A DNA stretch of 42,240 bases from Akkermansiaceae bacterium (GCA_903930425.1 CAIYYV010000148.1:1-42240); one strand, 5' to 3'; counted from the stretch's first letter, positions 1 through 9,591 are shown. Translations and numbers: made by a program. The notes: generated by a model from the sequence alone, not told the origin.

Positions 1-1
1 G

Positions 2-631
2 ATGATCGAATGGCGTGAAGCCGCACAGCATCTCAATGGCAGCGCCGAACACCTGATCTCCACCATCGAGCAGTCGTTCCCGCCCGCCGGGGACATCGCC
101 AAACGCTTCGCCTTCGAGACCCGCTTGTTCCAAATCGCTGCCCCCGACAGCATCCGGCTTGAAGTCGCGGAAGGTCTGGCCGAAATCGAAGTGGCAGACG
201 ACCGCCGCCGCATCGCCGAGGACGCGTCACGCCGCCTGCAAGCTGACCTCGATGGATTCATCCGGGAAAGCGTTGCCTCCATGCGCGAGGAAACCGCCCG
301 CCTTGCCAGCGAGGTGCTCGCCACCATCGACGGCAGCGAGAACGGAGTTCACCAGCGGACATTGAATCGTCTAACGACATTCATCGACAGCTTCCGTTCA
401 TTGAACTTCGCCGGTGATCAACAACTGGAAGCAACATTGGAGCGCTTCCGCCGTGACCTGCTCACGCGCAGTGCCGAGGACTACCGCCATGACAGCGGTG
501 CCATGGCCAACCTCACCGACGGCCTGACCCGTCTCCGCGAAAACGCCGTGCAGCTTGCCCGCAGTGATGCGCGTGAGGTGCTCAGCCGCTTCGGCCAGAT
601 GGGCACTCGACGGTTGGCGGCGGTCAGCTGA
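2..631 (+). CDS. DUF3150-like coiled-coil protein, probably 5'-truncated by the window edge
   Basis: ORF open from the window edge; helical protein with FRSLNFAGDQQLEATLERFRRDLL segment resembling the C-terminus of DUF3150 proteins. Confidence 0.5.
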   Translation: MIEWREAAQHLNGSAEHLISTIEQSFPPAGDIAKRFAFETRLFQIAAPDSIRLEVAEGLAEIEVADDRRRIAEDASRRLQADLDGFIRESVASMREETARLASEVLATIDGSENGVHQRTLNRLTTFIDSFRSLNFAGDQQLEATLERFRRDLLTRSAEDYRHDSGAMANLTDGLTRLRENAVQLARSDAREVLSRFGQMGTRRLAAVS

Positions 632-703
632 TCTGAATCCAACAACAACAAAAATTCCCGCTGGCGGCTTGTCTTCCGGCGGGAGTTCGCCAACCCTTGC
701 ACC

Positions 704-1267
704 ATGCCACATTTACAGTATGCAGCGCGCAAACTCCGCCGGCACGTCATCACCTTGGGGGATGTTTGCCGCGCCAACAACCAGGTCACCGATGAGATGG
801 ACAACCTCGGGCTATGGAGTGACCGGCTCGAAAAGATCGAAGTCTATTGGGTGCCCGTGTCATGGGACCATTACGGTTGGTACCATCGCCACATCTATAT
901 CCCGGCAATCACCGGGGCGCAGTTGTCAGATTTCTTCCAGGGCAAATACACGCGGCTGACCGACGTGCTGCGTCACGAATGGGCGCACGCCGTGGCCGAC
1001 CGCCACCAGCAGCTGATCGACACCAGTCGCTTTGAGCGCGTGTTCGGTGGCCCGTATGAATCCGATGATGCGGTGCGCGAGTACGACGCTGACCACCACC
1101 TGACACACTACGCCGCCGTCAACCCTTGCGAGGATTTCGCAGAGGTGCTCCATTACTACCTGCGCCACAAGGGCCGCCTGCCAGTCAGGTTGACCGACAA
1201 GCCGCGCATCGTCCGCAAGTGGCAGTTTGTGAAGTGGCTGGCCAAGAGTATATCAGCCGAGGCGTGA
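704..1267 (+). CDS. putative zinc metallopeptidase (HEWAH motif)
   Basis: 187-aa ORF with HExxH (RHEWAHAVADRH) and downstream acidic residues (EDFAEVLHYY). Confidence 0.7.
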   Translation: MPHLQYAARKLRRHVITLGDVCRANNQVTDEMDNLGLWSDRLEKIEVYWVPVSWDHYGWYHRHIYIPAITGAQLSDFFQGKYTRLTDVLRHEWAHAVADRHQQLIDTSRFERVFGGPYESDDAVREYDADHHLTHYAAVNPCEDFAEVLHYYLRHKGRLPVRLTDKPRIVRKWQFVKWLAKSISAEA

Positions 1268-1504
1268 GAGTCGTCGTCGGCGCGAAAGGCTCAACCGAGA
1301 GCACTCTCGCTGTATGAATCACCCAATTTCCGCGAGTCCATGCAGGATGCCCGGTTGGCATTCCCATTCCCGAATCTTTGGCCTTGGAGCTCACTGTCAG
1401 ACAGGTTGTAATTCGGCTGAGTTCGGAGTTTCTCCGCACCTTCCGAAAAGCATGAAATCATTTCAGCGCGGGCCTACCCGCCGTCACCTTGTAATAAGAA
1501 TACC

Positions 1505-1867
1505 ATGAAAATCATTTGGAGAATCGTTGGCATCATCACGATTGTTATCGCCGTGCTTTTTGTCTTTTTCAACAAGTCGCCGTTTCCTCCAAACATCGCG
1601 GTCAATTATCGGCCATCCCTTGTCGGAGCGGGCATGGTGCTCGTCATGCAAAACAAATCGCGAGACCATTACTACAAACTCCGGGTCAGAGTGAATAGCA
1701 ACAAGCACCCCACCACGAGTCTCGTGGTTACCGACGACTTCCGCCCGGGCGAAGTCACAGAGCTTGGGTGGCTTGAGCTCGGCAATCAGGATTTGGAGAC
1801 AGGTGACACGGTGTATATTTCCACTGAATCCAATCCCATTCCCCGCGTCTCAACCGTGCCGCGATGA
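1505..1867 (+). CDS. hypothetical protein with one N-terminal transmembrane segment
   Basis: 120-aa ORF, hydrophobic N-terminus IIWRIVGIITIVIAVLFVFF. Confidence 0.55.
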   Translation: MKIIWRIVGIITIVIAVLFVFFNKSPFPPNIAVNYRPSLVGAGMVLVMQNKSRDHYYKLRVRVNSNKHPTTSLVVTDDFRPGEVTELGWLELGNQDLETGDTVYISTESNPIPRVSTVPR

Positions 1868-1953
1868 AGCGGCGACGTAATGAGGATGTCTACGTCATGT
1901 CGTAGGACACGTCCGATGTATTACTGAATTCCAACGACACCACCCGATTTCCC

Positions 1954-1986
1954 AGCCCGCCCGGCATCCAACCCGGCGGGCTTTTT
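1954..1986 (+). terminator. rho-independent terminator
   Basis: AGCCCGCC ... GGCGGGCT stem followed by TTTTT. Confidence 0.8.
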
Positions 1987-2170
1987 CGTGCCCAGATCAC
2001 GGCACCCACTGCTTCCACTCAACCACGTCATACCATCACCCGACACGCCGACCTCGTCCCCTCACGCTGATTTTTCACCCCCACTCCCACTCCTGCTCCT
2101 TTCACTACTTCTCATCACTCAACTCCCACTACTCCCCCCAATCCCCAATCCTCAATCCTCAATCTCCACC

Positions 2171-2560
2171 ATGTCACACTTCACCTCTATCAAAACTCAG
2201 ATCCGGGATATTGCCGCCCTCGTTGACGCTTGCGTCGAACTGGGCGTCAAGCTCGTCGTCAACACCACCTGCCGGGGCTACGCGGGCGTCACCCGTCAGG
2301 CCCCTCACGTCATTCAACTGAAAGGCCCGTATGATATTGCTGTCGATCCCTCACCGGAAAATGACGGCAGTTATGGACTGACCACCGACTGGTGGGACGG
2401 TCACGTTGCCAAGGAAGTCGGCGTCGGTTACGGTCGTCTGCTCCAATCCTACGGCGTTCACAAAACGATGCGCGAGGCCCGCAGCCGCGGACTGCGCGCC
2501 ACCCGCCGACAGGATGCCGATGGCTCGATCCTGCTAACATTGGAAGGAGGTTCATTATGA
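2171..2560 (+). CDS. DUF1257 (Ycf35-like) protein
   Basis: MSHFTSIKTQIRDIAALVDACVELGVKL N-terminus typical of DUF1257; start trimmed from the longer ORF at 1988. Confidence 0.8.
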   Translation: MSHFTSIKTQIRDIAALVDACVELGVKLVVNTTCRGYAGVTRQAPHVIQLKGPYDIAVDPSPENDGSYGLTTDWWDGHVAKEVGVGYGRLLQSYGVHKTMREARSRGLRATRRQDADGSILLTLEGGSL

Positions 2561-2760
2561 GCCGCCGCATCCTCGTCCGCATCTCGACCACCGGTGACAT
2601 CATCGTTGAGGCCGAAGGTTTCCAAGGCAAAGGCTGCGAAGCCGCAACCAAGGCCATCGAAGAGGCACTCGGCAAAGCCCTGGAGCGCACTCGCAAGCCT
2701 GATTTTTGGCGGCAAGTTCAAGGCCATCAGAACCACCAACAACTCGGTGGCGAATCATGA
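2557..2760 (+). CDS. DUF2997 family small protein
   Basis: ATGA overlap with DUF1257 gene; MSRRILVRISTTGDIIVEAEGFQGKGCEAATKAIEEALG matches the DUF2997 pattern. Confidence 0.75.
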   Translation: MSRRILVRISTTGDIIVEAEGFQGKGCEAATKAIEEALGKALERTRKPDFWRQVQGHQNHQQLGGES

Positions 2761-2999
2761 AAAGCATCCTGCGCTTCCAACCGGACGGTCATATCGACTG
2801 CCTCTACACCGAAGCGATTGATCTCCGTGCGCTCGGGCGACTCTGCGTCGTCCGGGCCACGGACATCCGCTTCAACGACAGCACCCAGCAGTGGGACGTG
2901 CGCCATGCCGATACCGGCGCAGTGCTCTTCTCACACGCATCGCGCGCCGCCTGCCTCGTATGGGAACACACCCACCTTCAGCCGGGAGCCGGAGAGTGA
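2757..2999 (+). CDS. small conserved hypothetical protein
   Basis: 80 aa starting in an ATGA overlap with the preceding gene; MKSILRFQPDGHIDCLYTEAIDLRALG. Confidence 0.65.
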   Translation: MKSILRFQPDGHIDCLYTEAIDLRALGRLCVVRATDIRFNDSTQQWDVRHADTGAVLFSHASRAACLVWEHTHLQPGAGE

Positions 3000-3137
3000 T
3001 GGTGATCAGTTAAAGGTTATTAGGAAAACACATTCCTATAACTTCCATGATTCCCATCACTCCCATGCTCTCATCCAACAACCCGGGTTCTTCACCCATA
3101 ACCTATAACAAATAACTTCTAACCACATTTCATCATC

Positions 3138-4670
3138 ATGCAAAACCAACTCACCACCTATCTGCGCGCCGGTTATCCCGGTCTCGCAGTCATCAGTTCC
3201 GAGGAAGCGCGGGCCGAAGCCGAAATCGCTGCCGCCTGCACCTCACTCAAACGCCGCCTCCACGCCTGGTCCTCCACCGAAGGCCTGATTGATACCAATG
3301 AAGGCCGCATTACCCCCTGCCCGGATCCGCTCGAAGCATTCCAACTTCTTGACCGGCTCTTCGCCACGGACTCCCCGCGTCACGTCGTGTTGATGCGCGA
3401 CTTGCAACTCCACTTGGATCAAACCGATCCGATGTTGGTGCGTCGTATCAAGGACATCCTTCGCGTAGCCAAATCCAACGGGCATTCGCTCATCCTGCTA
3501 GGCTGCCGGCTCAAGCTGCCAGCCGAACTCGAACACGAAATCACGCACGTCGACTTCAGCCTGCCCGGCCCCGACAAACTCGGTGTGGTTTTGGACGGCA
3601 TCATCAAATCCGCCAAACTCAAAACGCTGCGGGATGAGATCCGCGAATCCGCGTTGCAAAGTGCCTTGGGTCTCACCACCACCGAGGCCGAGAATGCGTT
3701 CGCCCTATCGGTTGTTGAAACCAATGGCATCGACCCCCGGATTGTCGCCCGCGAAAAAGCGCGGACGCTCAAGCGCAACGGGTTGGTAGAAGTTGTATCG
3801 GCAACCACTGGCCTCGACGACATCGGTGGGCTCGGGCTGTTGAAAGATTGGCTGCAAGGTCGAGGCGGTGCCTTCAGTGCTTCCGCCAAAGCCTACGGCC
3901 TACCCGCGCCAAAAGGCCTCTTAATCGTCGGCATCCCCGGCACCGGAAAATCCCTAACGGCCAAAGCCACGGCCGGGGCATTCGGTTTGCCATTGCTCAG
4001 GTTAGATATGGGATGCGTGTTTGGCGGCATCGTCGGGCAGTTGGAAGCCAACCTGCGATCCGTCATCCAAACCGCCGAGGCCATCGCGCCTTGTGTGTTG
4101 TGGATCGACGAAATCGAAAAGGGGTTTTCAGGCAGCAAGTCGAGCGGCAACACCGATGGCGGAACCTCGTCCCGCGTGTTCGGCTCGTTCTTGAGTTGGA
4201 TGCAGGAAAAGGAAAAACCCGTGTTCGTCGTGGCAACCGCCAATGATGTGTCCAAACTCCCACCCGAGTTTTTGCGCAAAGGTCGATTCGACGAGATGTT
4301 CTTTGTCGACCTGCCCGATGCCTTGGAGCGCGCACAAATTTGGGAAATCGTAATCAAGCGTCACGGTCGAAAGCCCGCGGATTTTGATACCGTGGTGCTG
4401 TCCCGCGCCTGTGAGCAATTCACCGGTGCCGAGATCGAGGCCGTATTCATCGATGCCCTTCACGAGTCGTATGCCGACGGACGCGAACCCAAAGCCAAAG
4501 ATATATTGGAAGCCATAACCCGCACCGTGCCGTTAGCACAACTCATGGACGGCCAGATCGCAGCATTCCGCCACTGGGCGAAAGGCCGTGCCCGCGAAGC
4601 CGCCAGCCATGCGGCATCAACCCCAACCGCACCCCGCAACACCCGGCGCATCAGCAGCCAGGTGAATTAG
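3138..4670 (+). CDS. Ycf46-like AAA ATPase
   Basis: 510 aa; Walker A GIPGTGKS, Walker [10 protein letters not shown], arginine-finger region [15 protein letters not shown]-terminal half typical of Ycf46-like proteins. Confidence 0.88.
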   Translation: MQNQLTTYLRAGYPGLAVISSEEARAEAEIAAACTSLKRRLHAWSSTEGLIDTNEGRITPCPDPLEAFQLLDRLFATDSPRHVVLMRDLQLHLDQTDPMLVRRIKDILRVAKSNGHSLILLGCRLKLPAELEHEITHVDFSLPGPDKLGVVLDGIIKSAKLKTLRDEIRESALQSALGLTTTEAENAFALSVVETNGIDPRIVAREKARTLKRNGLVEVVSATTGLDDIGGLGLLKDWLQGRGGAFSASAKAYGLPAPKGLLIVGIPGTGKSLTAKATAGAFGLPLLRLDMGCVFGGIVGQLEANLRSVIQTAEAIAPCVLWIDEIEKGFSGSKSSGNTDGGTSSRVFGSFLSWMQEKEKPVFVVATANDVSKLPPEFLRKGRFDEMFFVDLPDALERAQIWEIVIKRHGRKPADFDTVVLSRACEQFTGAEIEAVFIDALHESYADGREPKAKDILEAITRTVPLAQLMDGQIAAFRHWAKGRAREAASHAASTPTAPRNTRRISSQVN

Positions 4671-4692
4671 AGCGGCTGACCAACACAACAGA

Positions 4693-4731
4693 CCGCCATG
4701 GAGCATTCCCCAATTGGGCGCTCCATGGCGG
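4693..4731. repeat. intergenic hairpin (CATGGCGG family), likely terminator
   Basis: 12-bp perfect arms CCGCCATGGAGC / GCTCCATGGCGG with inner CCCAATTGGG. Confidence 0.75.
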
Positions 4732-4797
4732 CTATGTCATTTCAATCACACACTCCCCACAACAACTTCAACCCCAAACCAAACTAACAACAATACC

Positions 4798-5220
4798 ATG
4801 GCTAATTATTACGCAACCGCGCGCAGCAACTACTTTGCTGTGAAAGACGAGCAGGCATTCCGCGACTGGGCGAATGGTCTCAGCCTGATCATTCTGGAGC
4901 CCGACCACTCCGACAAGACCGCTGATAGTATACCACGATTCGGGATTACTCCCGGAGACAATGACAGCGGCGGCTGGCCTACCAGTCTATCCGACGAAAC
5001 AGGAGATTATGAAGACATCGATGTGGCCGATCAATTGACAGCGCATTTGGCAGACGACGAAGTGGCAATCCTAATCGAGGCCGGTAGTGAGAAACTCCGC
5101 TACATTGTTGGCTGGGCCGATGCCGTGAACAACAAGGGCGAACATATCATCTTGGCGCTCGAATCCATCTACGAGGCCGCCCGGACGCTGGGCAGCAACA
5201 TCACCCGCGCCGAATACTGA
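4798..5220 (+). CDS. hypothetical protein
   Basis: 140-aa ORF MANYYATARSNYFAVKDEQAFRDWANG...; start trimmed from 4714; no clear family. Confidence 0.65.
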   Translation: MANYYATARSNYFAVKDEQAFRDWANGLSLIILEPDHSDKTADSIPRFGITPGDNDSGGWPTSLSDETGDYEDIDVADQLTAHLADDEVAILIEAGSEKLRYIVGWADAVNNKGEHIILALESIYEAARTLGSNITRAEY

Positions 5221-5270
5221 AGCTGAATCATCCGCAGCAAGCCCAAGCGGATGCCCTGGATGACACTGTA

Positions 5271-5311
5271 CCGCCGTGGAGCATTTTCCCAACAGGAAAT
5301 CTCCATGGCGG
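5271..5311. terminator. bidirectional terminator-like hairpin (CATGGCGG family)
   Basis: CCGCCGTGGAG / CTCCATGGCGG arms plus inner TTTCC/GGAAA, between convergent genes. Confidence 0.65.
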
Positions 5312-5316
5312 TCAAC

Positions 5317-6156
5317 TCATGGAAGTTGGCTGATATAACGGTTCACCTTTTCGAACTGCGCCTGGATGTCGCCGTCGATTCCGCACTCTGCGGCAAGTTT
5401 TTCAAAGACCGGCTTCCAGAAGTCCGGTGGCGGCTCCAACTCCTTCGTCATGGCGTGCGTGTTCCTACGCATGAAGGTGCTGACAAGGTCCTGGCTGAGG
5501 CGCTCTTGATCGAGCGTTCCCGAATCAATAAACAACACCAGATCGATCAGGTCCTTCACCCGGGTGTTAGCCCGGTCACCGCGGAAACTCGTGTATGCGT
5601 GCACCTTCTGGGCGAAATGTTCTTCGCGGCTGATCGTCGGAAACCGTCCTGCGGCAATCCCGGCGAATTCCAGCCAGTCGCGGGGCTCTATCCACTCGCA
5701 GGGTTCCCGCTGCACATCCCCCATCCCCACGTCCAGATGAAACCGGGCGAACAAGCGTCCGTCGAGATTCGCCTCCACCGGGTGCCGGGAACCTCCATAG
5801 GGGGCGCCATCAAGACTCATCGTCGGCTCTCCGATGTGATAGATGAAGAAATCACCCGTCTCCCTTGACGCCGCGTCCTGCAGCGCTGCGAGCAAATCAC
5901 CCGCTGAAAGAGTGAGCGGGGAAAGCCCCAGATCCAGATCACGCGTCGTGCGCGCCACCGCCAGTTTCAATTCGAGTGCGTAGCCGCCCTTCAACCGCCA
6001 CGGCGGACTCCCCCCGCAAAACAAGCGCACCAGCAAGCGGTCGAACGCCACTTGCCGGCGCATGCGCTGGAGATCGATATTTTCAGCCCTTGATGCCGCA
6101 GCTAACCGGTCTTCCAGAGCGCGTCGGAAAGCGAATGCGGTCGTGTAGGATTTCAT
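5317..6156 (-). CDS. abiEii: nucleotidyltransferase toxin, AbiEii/AbiGii family
   Basis: 279 aa; WRLKGGYALELKL ... ARTTRDLDLGL nucleotidyltransferase motif; adjacent to AbiEi-like partner. Confidence 0.85.
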   Translation of the reverse strand: MKSYTTAFAFRRALEDRLAAASRAENIDLQRMRRQVAFDRLLVRLFCGGSPPWRLKGGYALELKLAVARTTRDLDLGLSPLTLSAGDLLAALQDAASRETGDFFIYHIGEPTMSLDGAPYGGSRHPVEANLDGRLFARFHLDVGMGDVQREPCEWIEPRDWLEFAGIAAGRFPTISREEHFAQKVHAYTSFRGDRANTRVKDLIDLVLFIDSGTLDQERLSQDLVSTFMRRNTHAMTKELEPPPDFWKPVFEKLAAECGIDGDIQAQFEKVNRYISQLP

Positions 6157-6159
6157 GGT

Positions 6160-6771
6160 TCAAAGTTTCTGCAGCATCTTCTTCAGCCAGGGAACCAGAT
6201 CCTCGCGGGTGTTGGCTTGTTGGATTTCCCGCCGGGTGATGAGGCCCCGTCGCAGGCCTTCTGCTAGCGCCTGGCGCAGCATGTCCGGATCCGCGTCACC
6301 CGAAGCCGCCGAGTCGATGATCGCGCGCATCGGCAGGGTGAGCGCAAAGCCATGGTCCCGGGTGATCTCGTGCGGCGCAAGTCGCGTCTTGTGCAGAACG
6401 AGCACTGACGGCGTTTGGCTGTTGCGGCGGAATCCCGGCGGCACGGTCATGTGGAGCTTCGAGGGATTGGCGTCCGAAAGATGGCGCAGGGCCAGTGCCG
6501 TGGTGTGCGAATACACCCCCTGTGGTTCGCCACGACGATCCCTTGACCACAACGCCCAGGGAACCAGATGAGCTGTTTCCGTGGCTGGAAATTGCCGCAG
6601 CCGGTAAATACCCCTGTGTTCCCGGACCCAGTTGCCCGCCTTCACATGGTAGCTGTGCGTGCTGCGTGCGAACCCCGCCTCAAGCGCCTGTGCCATGGTG
6701 AAATACCCGTCCTGGCTCTCCGCGATGGCGAAAAGCTGGTTGGAATCAGAATGGGAGCTGGCTGCACACAT
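6160..6771 (-). CDS. abiEi: AbiEi-like antitoxin / transcriptional regulator (type IV TA)
   Basis: N-terminal winged-helix-like region and AbiEi pattern (GYFTMAQALEAGFARSTHSYHVKAGNWVREHRGIYRL, GVYSHTTAL); start may be 6801 or 6771. Confidence 0.8.
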   Translation of the reverse strand: MCAASSHSDSNQLFAIAESQDGYFTMAQALEAGFARSTHSYHVKAGNWVREHRGIYRLRQFPATETAHLVPWALWSRDRRGEPQGVYSHTTALALRHLSDANPSKLHMTVPPGFRRNSQTPSVLVLHKTRLAPHEITRDHGFALTLPMRAIIDSAASGDADPDMLRQALAEGLRRGLITRREIQQANTREDLVPWLKKMLQKL

Positions 6772-6790
6772 GTTCAGTATTCCTGAACAT
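6770..6790. promoter_or_regulatory. palindromic operator candidate for AbiEi autoregulation
   Basis: ATGTTCAG-TATTC-CTGAACAT, perfect 8-bp arms at the abiEi start. Confidence 0.55.
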
Positions 6791-7010
6791 ACATGCACCA
6801 CCCCTGCTTGGCAACTCCTATTTCCAACCCGCCAGACTCCCGCAATCCGCTCCTTTCCGAGTGGCGTTCAGCCATCCCGAACCTCCGTGCCATCCCATAC
6901 CGCCGGCATCAATCGGCAGATTCTTCACTCATGACCCATGAACCCATGACTCGTGACCCTCTCCCCCCAACAACCCACCCAACCCAAAAAAACCAACCCC
7001 TAATCACATC

Positions 7011-7481
7011 ATGATCCAAACCATTCCGACCATCCAATCCGCCTCGCTCCATTATCGCGAGGGCTCATCCGACAAAGTCTATCAGGCCGCCATCGAACCC
7101 AAAGGCGAAGGCTACATCGTGACCTTCGCCTACGGTCGACGCGGCAGCACACTCAGTACCGGCACCAAGACATCGTATCCGGTCAGTTTGGGCGAGGCCT
7201 CCCAGGTCTTTGACAAGCTCATCGCATCGAAGCTCGCCAAGGGCTATCAATACGACTCGGCCTCGGCCGGTGAAACCAAACCCTATCAGAACTATCAGCC
7301 GAACCATGAGGTCCCGGCACCGGGCGAAGTATGTGAATGCAAATACCTCTATGCATTTTTGGACAGCGGATCCATTTATCAACCGGTGTATCTCGGCAAG
7401 CGCTGCGATATTCCGGCCAATGAATGTACCGTGGACCAACTCAAATACAAGAACGAGGCCCACGAAAAATCCGCCGCCTGA
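7011..7481 (+). CDS. WGR-domain protein
   Basis: LHYREGSSDKVYQAAIEPKGEGYIVTFAYGRRGSTLSTGTKT matches the WGR domain pattern. Confidence 0.75.
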   Translation: MIQTIPTIQSASLHYREGSSDKVYQAAIEPKGEGYIVTFAYGRRGSTLSTGTKTSYPVSLGEASQVFDKLIASKLAKGYQYDSASAGETKPYQNYQPNHEVPAPGEVCECKYLYAFLDSGSIYQPVYLGKRCDIPANECTVDQLKYKNEAHEKSAA

Positions 7482-7566
7482 TCCAACGCCTCTACGAAAA
7501 TTCTGGCAAGGACCCACGAGGCATGCCCGGCGCACGACACGCCCTCAGCGCGACCGGAGCAACACC

Positions 7567-7600
7567 GCCGCCATGAAGGATCTACCACCTTCATGGCGGC
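7567..7600. terminator. intergenic hairpin (CATGGCGG family)
   Basis: 13-bp arms GCCGCCATGAAGG / CCTTCATGGCGGC. Confidence 0.7.
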
Positions 7601-7664
7601 AACCGTTTTCATGAATCCGCATCCAGCACTCCAACCAAACACCACAACCCTGCGGTTCCTAACG

Positions 7665-7701
7665 GGCCGTCATGAAGCATCCGCCATGCTTCGTGGCGGC
7701 C
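7665..7701. terminator. intergenic hairpin (CATGGCGG family)
   Basis: 16-bp stem with two G-T pairs: GGCCGTCATGAAGCAT / ATGCTTCGTGGCGGCC, followed by CTTTCT. Confidence 0.7.
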
Positions 7702-7742
7702 TTTCTCATTCCTAACAACCCCAACGACAACAAATCAACCCC

Positions 7743-7922
7743 ATGAAAACCACCATCAAGGACAACGTCCTCCACATCGAAATCCCGCTGCACGCCCCGC
7801 GTCCGTCCGCCACCGGCAAGACGCTCACGGTCGCCAACAGCAACGGCAATAAACCCACCGAAGTCCAGATCAACGGCCTGCCCGTCATCATCGGCGTCAA
7901 TGCGTATATCAAACCGGCCTGA
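7743..7922 (+). CDS. small hypothetical protein (59 aa)
   Basis: MKTTIKDNVLHIEIPLHAPRPSATGKTLTVANSNGNKPTEVQINGLPVIIGVNAYIKPA, preceded by CA-rich leader. Confidence 0.6.
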   Translation: MKTTIKDNVLHIEIPLHAPRPSATGKTLTVANSNGNKPTEVQINGLPVIIGVNAYIKPA

Positions 7923-8246
7923 TGACGGAGCGTCGCTCCTCACCCGATTCTCCCGTCAGTCCCGTTGTGGATTCGCGGGAGGCTAACGAATGAAAAAATA
8001 CAGACGGTCTTTTATATCTATCTTCACTCGGTTAAACCGGAAGGCACGAGGTCGCTTCCATCTATCAGAGATGAGATGATGGATGGTTAGGAGCAGTGGC
8101 GTTGAAAGTGGTTTCAAGGGTCGTGGCGGCAGCAATGATTTGGGAGAACGTCGGAGTTTCACCGAAGAACATAGGGCCTAGCATCGGAAGAGGATTTTTT
8201 CTCCTGCCCAGAATACCCGCATGCCGATCTGAAAGCCGACAATACC

Positions 8247-8729
8247 TCAGTGAGCTTCTTTTACAGACATGAATTGGGTCAGGAGGAATGCCTGCCTGTA
8301 GTTGATGATCGCCAGGGCTTCTTCGTAGGGGAAGATTTTCCAATCCATGACTTCGCCGATGAATTGGGTTTCCTGGGTTTTCGGATTGAAACGTTTCCTG
8401 CCGGTGGAACAGACAAACCGGGATTTCGCGGGAGGAAGCCAGCGGAGCGCCCAGGCATGGATGCTCTTGTACTTGTTGTATGGATGCAGGCCGAGATCCT
8501 CAAATGGGGAATCCGAATCCAATGAGATTCCGGTCTCTTCCTTGAACTCGCAAAGGGCGGTCTCGAACGGGGTTTTGCCTTTCTTCAATCCGCCTTTTGG
8601 GATCCCCCAATTTCCAGGTTCTCCCGTATAACGGGTTTGATAGACCCCGCTTTCGCGCACTAGAAAAACCCTCAGGGGATTCAGGTCGTAAAGCAGGATG
8701 CCACAGGTGGTTTTATTTTCTTCATTCAT
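8247..8729 (-). CDS. Nudix hydrolase with variant Nudix box
   Basis: GGLKKGKTPFETALCEFKEETGI aligns with GX5EX7REUXEEXGU but with E to K and R to C. Confidence 0.78.
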   Translation of the reverse strand: MNEENKTTCGILLYDLNPLRVFLVRESGVYQTRYTGEPGNWGIPKGGLKKGKTPFETALCEFKEETGISLDSDSPFEDLGLHPYNKYKSIHAWALRWLPPAKSRFVCSTGRKRFNPKTQETQFIGEVMDWKIFPYEEALAIINYRQAFLLTQFMSVKEAH

Positions 8730-8829
8730 CTGCTATGATTGTTAGGGGATTCCTTTTTGGGGGTTGGCACGCTTCAGATAGTGGTTCGCGGAGCAGGAGA
8801 AAGCAGGCCGCTCCCATTCTCGCTTGATG

Positions 8830-9591
8830 CTACTTTTTTCCTAGAACAGCATCTACAGATCTACGATACAGGCAGTAATCGCAATCTACTGCTGATTTAG
8901 GCACTTTTGCGCTCATCAAACATTTGTGGGCATCAATGATAGTGGGCTCGACCCAAGAATCATGTCCATCGTACGGAATGATTTTGATATCAAACTCCAA
9001 TTTGCCGTCAAATGCGTCTTTGTCCGCGTCTCCATTGCAATAAACAAAGTAGCCTGTCTTGTTGACTTTGAAACCATTGCGCCTGAAAAGCCACTGATAA
9101 ATCTCCATTTGCCGTTTGTAACCTTCCTGCCAATCCGCATCCAGTGTCACCTCTTCTGTTTTGGAAGTCGCTTTGTAATCGACGATCAACAACTCCTTTT
9201 TCGGATTGACCCAGACATCGTCAATGCCACCAGTAATCAGGATGTTAGTGGGCTGATGCAGGAAAGTGATTCCTCGGCGAAGCGAATCCCGCCATTCTTC
9301 CATTTTTTCATGCTGGAATGGCACTGCATTGATGCCATAAGTTTTCATGAGTGGATGAGGGGTCTTATCGGCCCGATGGATATCAAATTCTTTTTTTAGG
9401 AGTTGATCCACGGCGGAATTGAGGCTGAAGGGATATCCTGGAGGCCGATCCACGCCAAGACGACGATCTATGTAAAAACAACAAGGGCATTCCAGAAAAC
9501 GGGCGAGCCTTGATCTGCTTAACCTAAAGGGATTTTTGTCCTTAGGATCAAAAAGATTTTTACCTCTTTTCCCACGATAATATTTCGACAT
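8830..9591 (-). CDS. PD-(D/E)XK nuclease superfamily protein, Cas4/RecB-like
   Basis: GGIDDVWVNPKKELLIVDYKATS motif; Cys clusters CPCC near N-terminus and CDYC near C-terminus; start MSKYYRGK preceded by GAAAGG. Confidence 0.78.
   Translation of the reverse strand: MSKYYRGKRGKNLFDPKDKNPFRLSRSRLARFLECPCCFYIDRRLGVDRPPGYPFSLNSAVDQLLKKEFDIHRADKTPHPLMKTYGINAVPFQHEKMEEWRDSLRRGITFLHQPTNILITGGIDDVWVNPKKELLIVDYKATSKTEEVTLDADWQEGYKRQMEIYQWLFRRNGFKVNKTGYFVYCNGDADKDAFDGKLEFDIKIIPYDGHDSWVEPTIIDAHKCLMSAKVPKSAVDCDYCLYRRSVDAVLGKK

Noticed and set aside
1988-2170. N-terminal extension of the DUF1257 ORF
   Set aside because: Pro/Ser/Leu-rich translation of a G-free leader; the family start is MSHF at 2171.
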